From Bordetella parapertussis (lineage in GTDB: Bacteria; Bacteroidota; Bacteroidia; Chitinophagales; Chitinophagaceae), in the NCBI GenBank assembly GCA_943331005.2, contig CALQJX020000017.1, positions 27,553 to 91,552 on the forward strand: DNA of 64,000 nt, given 5' to 3'. A program made the translations under genes and the position numbers. Shown here in pieces: positions 43,209 through 51,250 of this stretch. Positions within the stretch are counted from its first letter, which is position 1; the number at the start of each line of letters is the position of its first letter. The notes under the pieces were generated by a model that saw nothing but the letters and a program-made list of their open reading frames with translations, had not been told where the DNA came from and made no database searches.

Positions 43209-44126
43209 CTATGCTTTGTCTATGATCAGTGCCAGCAAAACCGATGGCAGATAGATAAAAGACGCAAACATAACCCTGCGGGCAGATTTATAATCGTTTT
43301 TCATGTAAAATGCCACCGATGCCACAAAATACAATAATCCGGCAGCTACACAAACCCACATACCTCCTACTCCTGTCAAACCCAGCATCAACGGCACCAT
43401 GGCCATAGGTATGAGCACCAGGCTGTATAACATACACTGTATGGCAGTAAACTTAGTTTCGCGCTCACGAGTTGGCAACATGCGTATACCTGCGTTGTTG
43501 TAATCGTCGAAAGCTACCCATGCAATTGCCCAGAAGTGCGGGAACTGCCAGAAGAACTGTAATGTGAACAGTACTAATCCACCCGCATCCATATGGCCGG
43601 TAGCTGCTACCCAGCCGATTAGTGGCGGCAACGCACCCGGAACCGCACCTATCAGCACTGCTACAGGATGCACTTTCTTCATAGGGGTGTAGGCGAAAGC
43701 ATAAAGCAACAGCGAAAAGAAGCTGAGCATACCTGCCTGAGCATTGAAGTAGTAACTTAAGAGTAATGCGCCTGCAATGCCTGTAAATGCGGCAAATATC
43801 CATGCTTCTGTATCGCCCATGCGGCCATCAGGCAGCGGACGCAGACGGGTACGCTTCATCAGGCGGTCGCTATCGCGTTCCAGTATCTGATTGATGGTGT
43901 TGGCACCACCAGTAACCATCATACCACCTACAAAAAGGGTAATGATGCGCTGCCACATTCCGAAATCGTGCCAGATGAAACTCACATTCGGCGCCATAAG
44001 ATAGCCGATTACACTGCTGAAAACCACCATACCGCTGAGGTTTGGCTTCAGCAGCTGGTTATAGTCTTTCAGACGTGCCAGAACGGTCATGTTATCTTTT
44101 GCTCCTATCGACTCTTGCTGCAACAT
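43209..44126 (-). CDS. ctaB: Protoheme IX farnesyltransferase (heme O synthase)
   Basis: 305 residues, eight to nine membrane helices. UbiA-superfamily prenyltransferase that adds farnesyl to heme B, giving heme O for the oxidase. The first Asp-rich motif is N-x-x-x-D-x-x-x-D (NQILERDSDRLMKRTRLRPLP), and the second is around AFDDYNNAGIRMLP. LKPNLSGMVVFSSVIGY opens the family. It is the first gene of the leftward oxidase accessory cluster and has a full -33/-7 promoter in front. The heme A synthase gene (ctaA) is not present in the window. Confidence 0.95.
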   Translation of the reverse strand: MLQQESIGAKDNMTVLARLKDYNQLLKPNLSGMVVFSSVIGYLMAPNVSFIWHDFGMWQRIITLFVGGMMVTGGANTINQILERDSDRLMKRTRLRPLPDGRMGDTEAWIFAAFTGIAGALLLSYYFNAQAGMLSFFSLLLYAFAYTPMKKVHPVAVLIGAVPGALPPLIGWVAATGHMDAGGLVLFTLQFFWQFPHFWAIAWVAFDDYNNAGIRMLPTRERETKFTAIQCMLYSLVLIPMAMVPLMLGLTGVGGMWVCVAAGLLYFVASVAFYMKNDYKSARRVMFASFIYLPSVLLALIIDKA

Positions 44127-44162
44127 GTTTAATCTATATCAGCCAGTGGTTGAATATGGCAG

Positions 44163-44196
44163 CAAAAGTACGATAATTTAACATTTCTCTTGACAA
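44163..44196 (-). promoter_or_regulatory. Promoter TTG-N23-TACTTTTG for the oxidase cluster
   Basis: On the minus strand TTG (44196-44194) is followed after 23 bases by TACTTTTG (44170-44163), at the upper edge of the normal 17-23 spacing. The ctaB ATG is 36 bases further. Confidence 0.6.
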
Positions 44197-44574
44197 AAAT
44201 CCTAACAGGAATTACACATTGTACCCTTTTTTATTATTGGGCATTTTTAGCGGCTTTTTCAGCGAAAACTAACTGGCAAAACTCTTCCGAGATGGGGTTT
44301 TCAGCAGTTCTTTGAGTCTGACATATATCAGTTTAATATTAATAATGATTTCATATCCAACCAGTAATAATAAGACCACATTGTAAACAGGCACAAAAAA
44401 GGAGGCTTCTACCCTGAAATGCGGCACCTTACCATTATAAACCCGTTAAAGAGCCAGCTCCAGATAACCAGTTGTAACAGAGGTACAATAATATTCAGTA
44501 TTATCCTGATCGTATTCATGGCAGCAACTTTACAGTTATCTATTATAAAATTACAATAAAATACAATATAAAGA
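44197..44574. other. Non-coding gap between ctaB and the rhomboid gene
   Basis: AT-rich and without a convincing gene or terminator. A 36-codon frame (44519 down to 44409, minus strand) would encode a hydrophobic peptide MNTIRIILNIIVPLLQL..., but I see no promoter element for it and leave it unassigned. Confidence 0.4.
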
Positions 44575-45615
44575 TCAGAACATGTAGTGCACTGTGGCAA
44601 AAGCAAGCAATGTCACTATTACTGCCATTACTGCTGTTACCACTATCTGTTTGCCCGTTTCCATTCGGGTAGCTATTCCCGGATAGTAGGCATATCCCAC
44701 CAGCATTCCGCTTATCAACCCACCGATATGGGCAGCATTGTCGGTATTGCCCTGCAGGCCATACATCAGATTAAAGACCACAAAGAACAGTATGCTGCGC
44801 AACATGGTCTTACGATAGCTTTTCTTAATGTGGTTGGTGGTAAGCATAGACAAGAACACACCATACATGCCGAAAATAGCGCCTGATGCACCAACACTCA
44901 CTGTAGTGCTATGTATAGCCAGACTCAGCAGCGCCGCACTTACACCCGTCAGCAGATAGGCTGCTGCAAACCGGAAACGCCCCAGCAATGGCTCCAGAAA
45001 CATACCTATATACAACAGCGCAAAAGTATTGCCCAGCAAATGCAAGGCACCACCATGCAGGAACATGTAGGTAAGCAGCCGCCACCACTGCCCTGCTGCC
45101 ACCGCCGGCCCGAAATTACCACCCCACTCATACAAGCTTTGCGCAGTTGGCGTAAGCGGCGAAATGCCAGATACGATCATAGCCAGCAGCACCAGAACAT
45201 TTATATACACCAGTACAGGAGTAACTACATAACTCTTGCTTATAACTAATGCACCATATTTTTCGCGGTGCATGGGGTGCAGATTCCTGTCGGCCAGCTC
45301 CTGCTCTTCCAATGCCAGTGCTAGCCCTTTCTGCAGTCTGTCCATACTTTCGCTGCACAGTGCTGCATCTGCATTGTATTCATTTACAGGCATACTGGTC
45401 ATTTTCACCTGCGCTCCTTCTATTACTATACGTAATTCTGCTCCGTAAAAGGTATCAAAACCATGCGTGCGGCAAACGATCTCCCGCTCATTCATAGCTA
45501 TTATTACCCACAATTGCCTGGCCATAGCCACTCTTGCTGCAACCATATACTGCACAGGCAACAAACCTTTCAAACTTTCTTCCCTTGTTATCATATCCAC
45601 TGCTGTTACTTGCAT
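44575..45615 (-). CDS. Rhomboid-family intramembrane serine protease with extra N-terminal domain
   Basis: 346 residues. The rhomboid core is residues 128-346 with six or seven membrane helices. Catalytic Ser244 is in GASGAIFG, His296 in AAHIGG, and the oxyanion-side HGGALHLLGN (187-196) is present. These enzymes cleave membrane-anchored proteins within or near the bilayer. Residues 1-125 form a soluble, presumably cytoplasmic domain (KGLLPVQYMVAARVAMARQLW...) that I do not recognise; it may act in regulation or substrate binding. The gene is divergent from dnaK, which hints at, but does not prove, a membrane-stress connection. Confidence 0.92.
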   Translation of the reverse strand: MQVTAVDMITREESLKGLLPVQYMVAARVAMARQLWVIIAMNEREIVCRTHGFDTFYGAELRIVIEGAQVKMTSMPVNEYNADAALCSESMDRLQKGLALALEEQELADRNLHPMHREKYGALVISKSYVVTPVLVYINVLVLLAMIVSGISPLTPTAQSLYEWGGNFGPAVAAGQWWRLLTYMFLHGGALHLLGNTFALLYIGMFLEPLLGRFRFAAAYLLTGVSAALLSLAIHSTTVSVGASGAIFGMYGVFLSMLTTNHIKKSYRKTMLRSILFFVVFNLMYGLQGNTDNAAHIGGLISGMLVGYAYYPGIATRMETGKQIVVTAVMAVIVTLLAFATVHYMF

Positions 45616-45918
45616 TTCATTCTTCTCTTCAGGTATAGGTAGTAGTGTTGCAGGCTATGACATATCATAAGAATTGCATAATATATCGCAAAAGTTGATG
45701 GTCGCTGCCACGCCCAACACATGAACAAAAGAATGATAACAAATTCAGAACCGAAATTTAAAAGTGCTAAAAATGCAGAAAAACACGAAAATCAGCGCAA
45801 CTTTTGTCACCCTAAAAAGGCATTTATCGCTCCATATGTCAGCATTACTGCCATAATTACCGAAAAAAAAGTATGGCATATCTATTGAGTAAGGAAATGT
45901 AAAATCATACAATTTACT
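45616..45918. other. Divergent control region between rhomboid and dnaK
   Basis: The 303-base gap has no gene. A 9-base inverted pair GCAAAAGTT/AACTTTTGT lies around 45684-45694 and 45803-45812, each arm resembling a one-mismatch -7 element (AACTTTTG) pointing outward to its gene. I see no CIRCE repeat (TTAGCACTC-N9-GAGTGCTAA), so HrcA control is unlikely here. Confidence 0.4.
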
Positions 45919-47814
45919 ATGGCAAAGATCATTGGAATCGACTTAGGAACTACCAACTCTTGTGTTTCTGTTATGGAAGGCAACGAGGCGGTAGTAATAG
46001 CAAACGACGAAGGCCGTCGCACCACCCCATCGGTTGTAGCGTTCCTCAAAAACGGAGAGCGTAAAGTGGGCGACCCTGCAAAACGTCAGGCAATCACCAA
46101 CCCACTCAACACAATTCAGTCTATCAAGCGCTTTATGGGCCGCCGTTTCGACGAGGTTACCAACGAAATATCTCATTTCACATACAAAGTGGCGAAGGGC
46201 GACAACAACACCCCTCGCGTTGATATTGATGGCCGCCTGTTCACACCACAGGAAATTTCGGCTATGGTACTGCAGAAAATGAAAAAAACTGCAGAAGACT
46301 TCCTGGGCTACGAAGTAAAAGAAGCGGTTATCACTGTTCCTGCCTACTTCAACGATGCACAGCGTCAGGCAACCAAAGAAGCAGGCGAGATCGCAGGCCT
46401 CACAGTTCGCCGTATCATCAACGAACCTACTGCAGCTGCCCTTGCTTATGGAATGGACAAGCAGCACACCGACAGCAAGATCGCTGTATTTGACCTTGGT
46501 GGTGGTACTTTCGACGTTTCGGTTCTGGAACTCGGCGATGGTGTATTCGAAGTAAAATCTACAAACGGTGATACTCACCTTGGTGGTGATGACTTTGATA
46601 AAGTGATCATGGACTGGCTGGCAGAAGAATTCAAGAACGATGAAGCTATGGACCTCCGCAAGGACCCAATGGCATGGCAGCGTCTGAAGGAAGCAGCAGA
46701 AAAAGCTAAGATAGAACTGTCTTCTTCTCAGGAAACAGAAGTTAACCTCCCATATATTACTGCAATTGATGGCGCTCCTAAACACCTCGTGCGCAAGCTG
46801 AGCCGTGCTAAATTCGAGCAGCTGGCAGACAGCCTGATCGAGCGTACACTGGAACCATGCCGCAAAGCACTGAAAGACGCAGGCATCAACGCAAGCGAAA
46901 TTGACGAAGTGATCCTGGTAGGTGGTTCTACACGTATTCCTAAAGTACAGGAAGTAGTAGAAAAATTCTTTGGTAAAAAACCACACAAGGGCGTAAACCC
47001 TGATGAAGTGGTAGCAATAGGCGCAGCAATACAGGGCGGTGTTCTTACCGGCGATGTAAAAGACGTTCTGCTCCTCGACGTCACCCCACTTTCTCTCGGT
47101 ATCGAAACTATGGGTGGTGTAATGACCAAACTGATAGAATCTAACACTACTATCCCAACTAAAAAGAGCGAGACCTTCTCAACAGCCAGCGACAGCCAGC
47201 CAAGTGTAGAGATCAACGTGATACAGGGCGAACGCCCTATGGCAAAGGACAACAAAAACCTGGGTCGTTTCATTCTCGATGGCATTCCACCGGCACCACG
47301 TGGTGTTCCTCAGATCGAAGTTATTTTCGATATCGACGCCAACGGTCTGCTGCACGTAACTGCACGCGACAAGGGCACCGGCAAACAGCAGAACATTCGC
47401 ATTGAAGCTGGTAGCGGTCTGAATAAGGAAGAAATAGAACGCATGAAGAACGAGGCGAAAGCCAACGAAGAAGGCGATAAGAAAGTACGTGATCGCGTTG
47501 AAAAACTCAATAAAGCTGACGGCCTCATATTCAATACTGAAAAACAGCTGAAAGAATATGGCGACAAGATCCCTGCAGATAAGAAAGCTGCGATCGAAAG
47601 CGCTATGGAAGAGCTGAAAGCCGCACACAAAGCAGAAGATACCGACAGCATAGATCAACTGGAAGAGAAACTGAATGCAGCATGGATGGCAGCAAGCGAA
47701 GACATGTACAAAGCAGGCAACGAAGGTGGTGCACAGACTCAGGATAGCGCTCAGGGTCAGCAGGCAAGCAACGATGGCCATGTAGCTGATGCAGAGTACG
47801 AAGAAGTGAAGTAA
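45919..47814 (+). CDS. dnaK: Chaperone protein DnaK (Hsp70)
   Basis: 631 residues. ATP-driven chaperone for nascent and stress-damaged proteins. The ATPase domain opens with [15 protein letters not shown], then [30 protein letters not shown] signature 1, [16 protein letters not shown] (signature 2) and [14 protein letters not shown] (signature 3). The substrate domain starts after the linker [19 protein letters not shown]. The C-terminal lid ends with a short Gln/Ser-rich tail and YEEVK. DnaJ and GrpE are not adjacent. Its codon use is close to that of other highly expressed genes here (lpdA). Confidence 0.98.
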   Translation: MAKIIGIDLGTTNSCVSVMEGNEAVVIANDEGRRTTPSVVAFLKNGERKVGDPAKRQAITNPLNTIQSIKRFMGRRFDEVTNEISHFTYKVAKGDNNTPRVDIDGRLFTPQEISAMVLQKMKKTAEDFLGYEVKEAVITVPAYFNDAQRQATKEAGEIAGLTVRRIINEPTAAALAYGMDKQHTDSKIAVFDLGGGTFDVSVLELGDGVFEVKSTNGDTHLGGDDFDKVIMDWLAEEFKNDEAMDLRKDPMAWQRLKEAAEKAKIELSSSQETEVNLPYITAIDGAPKHLVRKLSRAKFEQLADSLIERTLEPCRKALKDAGINASEIDEVILVGGSTRIPKVQEVVEKFFGKKPHKGVNPDEVVAIGAAIQGGVLTGDVKDVLLLDVTPLSLGIETMGGVMTKLIESNTTIPTKKSETFSTASDSQPSVEINVIQGERPMAKDNKNLGRFILDGIPPAPRGVPQIEVIFDIDANGLLHVTARDKGTGKQQNIRIEAGSGLNKEEIERMKNEAKANEEGDKKVRDRVEKLNKADGLIFNTEKQLKEYGDKIPADKKAAIESAMEELKAAHKAEDTDSIDQLEEKLNAAWMAASEDMYKAGNEGGAQTQDSAQGQQASNDGHVADAEYEEVK

Positions 47815-47853
47815 TATCAAATACTACAGAACTCAAGTTCTGTTTATATAACA

Positions 47854-47890
47854 AAGAACGGCTGGTATATACCAGCCGTTCTTCTTTTTT
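47854..47890 (+). terminator. Rho-independent terminator of dnaK
   Basis: Long nearly perfect palindrome AAGAACGGCTGGTA/TACCAGCCGTTCTT with a 2-base loop, followed by CTTTTTT. Confidence 0.93.
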
Positions 47891-47976
47891 GTCCTCATCC
47901 CATCGTTTAGGGTAATAACTTTTCAATCACACTTTGAGTCAGTGTGCTTTCTTAATTTTACCGTATCAATAAACCA

Positions 47977-48381
47977 ATGCGCCTACTACTATCCATAATC
48001 GTCTTATTTGCAGCAATGTTGTTACCCGATAAGCTATGGGCAAAAACAGCAGATGACAGCCTTTTTTGCGGTAAAAAATGGTATTGTGAAGTAACAAAAG
48101 ACGCAGATGGCACCAGCCATCTGCCCGATTCGGGATCAGAAAATGACTACATGCATTTTCTGTGCGACAGTACTTTTGTCTTGTCTGAGAAAGGTATTGT
48201 ATTAAAGGGCAAATGGATATTCGACATTACTACCAAAACAATTACCCTCCAGCAAACCCAACTGAATAATATTCCCGAGTCATTCTCATTTCATATTATA
48301 GATTATGACGAGGAGCACCTGGTGATCATAGGCCAGGAAGGAACCAAAAACGAAGAAACAGCATATCTATATTCAAAGTGA
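47977..48381 (+). CDS. Small secreted lipocalin-like protein of unknown function
   Basis: 134 residues. Signal peptide MRLLLSIIVLFAAMLLPDKLWA. The mature part (about 112 residues) is beta-rich: GKKWYCEVTKDADG, YMHFLCDSTFVLSE, LKGKWIFDITTKTITLQQ and EEHLVIIGQEG. That layout of a short barrel with a GxW near the start and a K-G-K-W-x-F-D turn resembles the lipocalin-like DUFs of Bacteroidota. I cannot name the family with certainty. No T9SS tail. No clear promoter element; monocistronic after dnaK. Confidence 0.7.
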   Translation: MRLLLSIIVLFAAMLLPDKLWAKTADDSLFCGKKWYCEVTKDADGTSHLPDSGSENDYMHFLCDSTFVLSEKGIVLKGKWIFDITTKTITLQQTQLNNIPESFSFHIIDYDEEHLVIIGQEGTKNEETAYLYSK

Positions 48382-48424
48382 AATTTCTGAAAGCCTGTTT
48401 CCCTCAAATCATGGAATATGTCCT

Positions 48425-48574
48425 TCAGGCCTCGAAACGTTTTGCCTTCCTGAAAGGCCCCGGCTTATCTGCCGTATCAGACGATTCTTTCCTTATTTTT
48501 TTTGCCTCCTTCTGCGATTTTACGAAAAGATGCACAGGCAGTGCATTCACATCTACTTCCTTTAATTCGTTCAT
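48425..48574 (-). CDS. Small charged protein (49 residues) of unknown function
   Basis: An ATG at 48574 opens 49 codons, starting MNELKEVDVNALPVHLFVKS and ending in FRKAKRFEA. About half of the residues are charged, with a Lys-rich second half and a KPGPFRKAKR segment; there is no membrane segment or signal peptide. I do not recognise it. Support for a real gene is the promoter directly upstream, TTG-N19-TATATTTG at 48596-48625, the best match to the Bacteroidota consensus in this window. The message would have a leader of about 17 bases. A larger frame on the opposite strand (48378-48611) begins with GTG, overlaps the previous gene and has no promoter, so I prefer this one. Confidence 0.6.
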   Translation of the reverse strand: MNELKEVDVNALPVHLFVKSQKEAKKIRKESSDTADKPGPFRKAKRFEA

Positions 48575-48595
48575 AATTGTTTTCGTTTTGTTAAT

Positions 48596-48625
48596 CAAAT
48601 ATATTTATTAACATTGAATTAACAA
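48596..48625 (-). promoter_or_regulatory. Promoter TTG-N19-TATATTTG for the small charged gene
   Basis: Minus strand: TTG at 48625-48623, 19 bases, then TATATTTG at 48603-48596; the ATG is 22 bases downstream. Both elements and spacing fit the phylum's sigma-A consensus. Confidence 0.7.
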
Positions 48626-48711
48626 AATGAATAATGAAATTTTTTGCTTTAGCGTTTCGAAATAAATCGAATATTTTGATGAATATTATATGACATAACA
48701 ATAAAAAACGG

Positions 48712-48745
48712 GCTGCCATTTTCATGGCAGCCCGTCAATAATAGC
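48712..48745 (-). terminator. Rho-independent terminator of the T9SS repeat protein gene
   Basis: Perfect 12-bp stem ACGGGCTGCCAT/ATGGCAGCCCGT, 4-base loop, followed on the minus strand by TTTTTATTG, 13 bases after the stop at 48758. Confidence 0.92.
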
Positions 48746-48757
48746 TCAGTAATTAAT

Positions 48758-51196
48758 TTATTCTTTTACAAAACGCTGAACGCTGATAGCCTGCCCTTCT
48801 GTATTATACAAACTGATCAGGTACATACCTGCAGGCAATTTGCTTACATTGATCTGGCGAACATCTGTTGCATCCATTATTACCTTTCCTTCCATACCTG
48901 TAATTGTAGCGCTGGTGTTTGTAGGTGCATCTACATAAAGAACAGTTGTAGCCGGATTCGGATACACATGAACAGACACAGCTGCAGGCGTATTTACACC
49001 CAGTGGCAACTTGAACCATTCTGATGGTGCAGCACAACCATTAAGGTCTGAAACCATTACATAATACTTTTCTTTTACAGCAGGGAGTGTAATGATGTTA
49101 TTGGTAGCACCAGGAATTGGACCAGAGGTGCTGTCATACCACTGGTAAGATACATACATTGCCGGAGTGCTTAGTTTACCTGTTACCCAATTGAAGCTAA
49201 GGGTTGGCGTTGGCAATGGATTCACTGTCACTGTTTCAGATGTCGCACAACCAAATACAGAATAAGTAATAGTTGCAGTATCTGCAGTATGACCTGACAC
49301 AACACCGGTTGTTGTTGCTACATCAGCAACATATGGATTGCTTGTAGACCATGTACCACCAGGAATTGCATCAGAAAGTACCAACAGAGAATTGCTGCAC
49401 ACAACAAAAGGACCACCTATAGCCGGCAATGCAGGCAGTACTTTTACCAGTTTTTTGGTAACACAACCTGTAGGCAGACGATACTCCATAAGTGTTACAC
49501 CGTTTACCATACCACGAACGATACCAGAGAAGGTGTCAATTGTAGCATTATCAGGATTGCTGCTCACCCATGTACCACCACCTACAATGTTTGTAAGTGC
49601 AGTGCTGGAACCAACGCAAACCGTATCGCGACCAACTATAGGTGCCAGAGGGAATACAGTTACATTGCGCGTTGTGAAACAACCTGCAGCACCAGTATAA
49701 GTAATGGTAGACACCCCCATAGATATACCGCTAACCACACCCGTTACAGAATCAACTCTTGCAATGGTAGTATCAGTGGTTTTCCACCTGCCACCAAATA
49801 CAGGTGTAGTAAGTGTAGTTGTTTGTCCGTAGCAGGTAAATGTGATACCTGTAATGGAAGCCGGAAGTGAGTTAACTGTGATCACCTTTGTTGCAGGCGT
49901 ACAGCCTGCTGTTGTGTAGCTGATAGTTACAGTACCGGCAGAAACTCCGGTTATAACTCCAGATGTACCTACTATAGCAATCGAAGTATTGCTGCTGGTC
50001 CATACTCCACCACTTACTGTATTGGCAAGGGTAATATTGCTGGTAGCACAAACCTGATTAGGACCGCTTATTACCGATGGAGCAGTATTTACAGTCATTG
50101 TGTATGTAGCGAAGCAACTTGTTGCCGGCATTATGTAAGAAATAGTAGAAGTACCTGCTATCAATCCGTTTACTGTGCCTGTTGAAGAACCAACCGATGC
50201 AATAGATGCTGCACTTGAATACCAGTTACCTCCTGTTGTAGTGTTTGAAAGTGTAGTATTACCTGCCACACAAACGTTATGACTACCTGCTATAGGTGCA
50301 GGGTTTGCCAGTACGGTCATTGTTCTGGTAACAAAACAACCAGTTGCAGAAAGTACATATGAAACAGTAGTAGTACCTGCACTGAAGGCAGAGAATACAC
50401 CAGATGCAGAACCTATAGTTGCAACAGATGGTACTGTGCTTGACCACGTTCCGCCCGGAGTTGTATTGGTAAGTGTAAGAGCACTACCCACGCAGATATT
50501 AGGAATAGAGACTGGAGTAATAGCAGCAGGATTGGCATTTACATACATAAATGCAGTAGTAAAACAACCGCCTATACGGTATGTAATAAAAGTACCACCA
50601 ACAGAAATGCCAGATGCAAAACCGGTAGTAGAATCTATTGTGGCTACACTTGCGTTAGAACTGGTCCATTTACCACCGGTAAAGGTATTGCTCAGTACTA
50701 TGTTGGTACCATTGCAAATGTTGATAGGAGTAGCCGGAGCGATTGGTGCAGGGCCTATACTTACCAGTTGTGTGAAAGGACTAACAATAGAACCCGTAGT
50801 AAGACCACAGGCAGATGACCCACCTGTCCAGTCTATGACACAGAAGAAATAGTAATTGCCACCTACACTCAGAGATGGAGTATACGTCCTTACACCTGTA
50901 CCCGAAGTTGCTGCTGCAAATGGCAGAGAAGTACTGGCAAGAACAGTCGATCCTGTTATTGCTGTAGAGTTGGTGAGGTTATAATACCAACGTATCACGC
51001 AAGAAGCGCCGGTTGGTGCACCAGCACCTCCATTACATGTTGTGTAAGTATAAGTAAGGGGCGTAGTTATAGGAGCACCCACACAATAAGAGTTGGCTCC
51101 GGTAAATGACATTGTTCCATTAGGCTGATATATGTTCTGAGAATATGCTGCAGAACCGATACACAACGCAATTAAAAAGAAAAGTATTTTTTTCAT
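48758..51196 (-). CDS. T9SS surface protein with seven Ig-like (Big_2-type) repeats
   Basis: 812 residues. Signal peptide MKKILFFLIALCIGSAAYSQ, an opening domain (about 20-150), then seven repeats of about 70-80 residues. Each has GG-x-W-x-S-S-x-x-x-x-A-x-I/V followed by a TGxVxG turn, an ISY strand and a GCFxTxxxTV strand, as in bacterial Ig-like group 2 domains. Each repeat holds two Cys (CxG near its start and GC near its end) that could form a disulfide. The end is a T9SS tail: VYPNPATTVLYVDA, LPAGMYLISLYN and VQRFVKE. Likely an adhesin or surface-layer fibre. It is followed upstream by a paralogue at 51251 and a third cargo at 53916. Confidence 0.88.
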   Translation of the reverse strand: MKKILFFLIALCIGSAAYSQNIYQPNGTMSFTGANSYCVGAPITTPLTYTYTTCNGGAGAPTGASCVIRWYYNLTNSTAITGSTVLASTSLPFAAATSGTGVRTYTPSLSVGGNYYFFCVIDWTGGSSACGLTTGSIVSPFTQLVSIGPAPIAPATPINICNGTNIVLSNTFTGGKWTSSNASVATIDSTTGFASGISVGGTFITYRIGGCFTTAFMYVNANPAAITPVSIPNICVGSALTLTNTTPGGTWSSTVPSVATIGSASGVFSAFSAGTTTVSYVLSATGCFVTRTMTVLANPAPIAGSHNVCVAGNTTLSNTTTGGNWYSSAASIASVGSSTGTVNGLIAGTSTISYIMPATSCFATYTMTVNTAPSVISGPNQVCATSNITLANTVSGGVWTSSNTSIAIVGTSGVITGVSAGTVTISYTTAGCTPATKVITVNSLPASITGITFTCYGQTTTLTTPVFGGRWKTTDTTIARVDSVTGVVSGISMGVSTITYTGAAGCFTTRNVTVFPLAPIVGRDTVCVGSSTALTNIVGGGTWVSSNPDNATIDTFSGIVRGMVNGVTLMEYRLPTGCVTKKLVKVLPALPAIGGPFVVCSNSLLVLSDAIPGGTWSTSNPYVADVATTTGVVSGHTADTATITYSVFGCATSETVTVNPLPTPTLSFNWVTGKLSTPAMYVSYQWYDSTSGPIPGATNNIITLPAVKEKYYVMVSDLNGCAAPSEWFKLPLGVNTPAAVSVHVYPNPATTVLYVDAPTNTSATITGMEGKVIMDATDVRQINVSKLPAGMYLISLYNTEGQAISVQRFVKE

Positions 51197-51250
51197 CTCC
51201 TTACTATGTTTATATTTTAATATTCTATTCCGGCCGTATGATCGTCCTTA

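Noticed and set aside
44409..44519. 36-codon hydrophobic peptide frame (minus strand)
   Set aside because: It could be a small membrane protein, but there is no promoter element, no coupling and random AT-rich DNA often yields such frames.
45616..45918. CIRCE-type heat-shock operator upstream of dnaK
   Set aside because: Looked for TTAGCACTC-N9-GAGTGCTAA and found no match.
45943..46986. 347-codon minus-strand frame opposite dnaK
   Set aside because: Shadow of dnaK, with the same Phe/Cys-rich antisense composition.
48378..48611. 77-codon plus-strand frame starting at GTG
   Set aside because: It overlaps the preceding stop, has no family, and covers the antisense of the better-supported 49-residue gene and its promoter.
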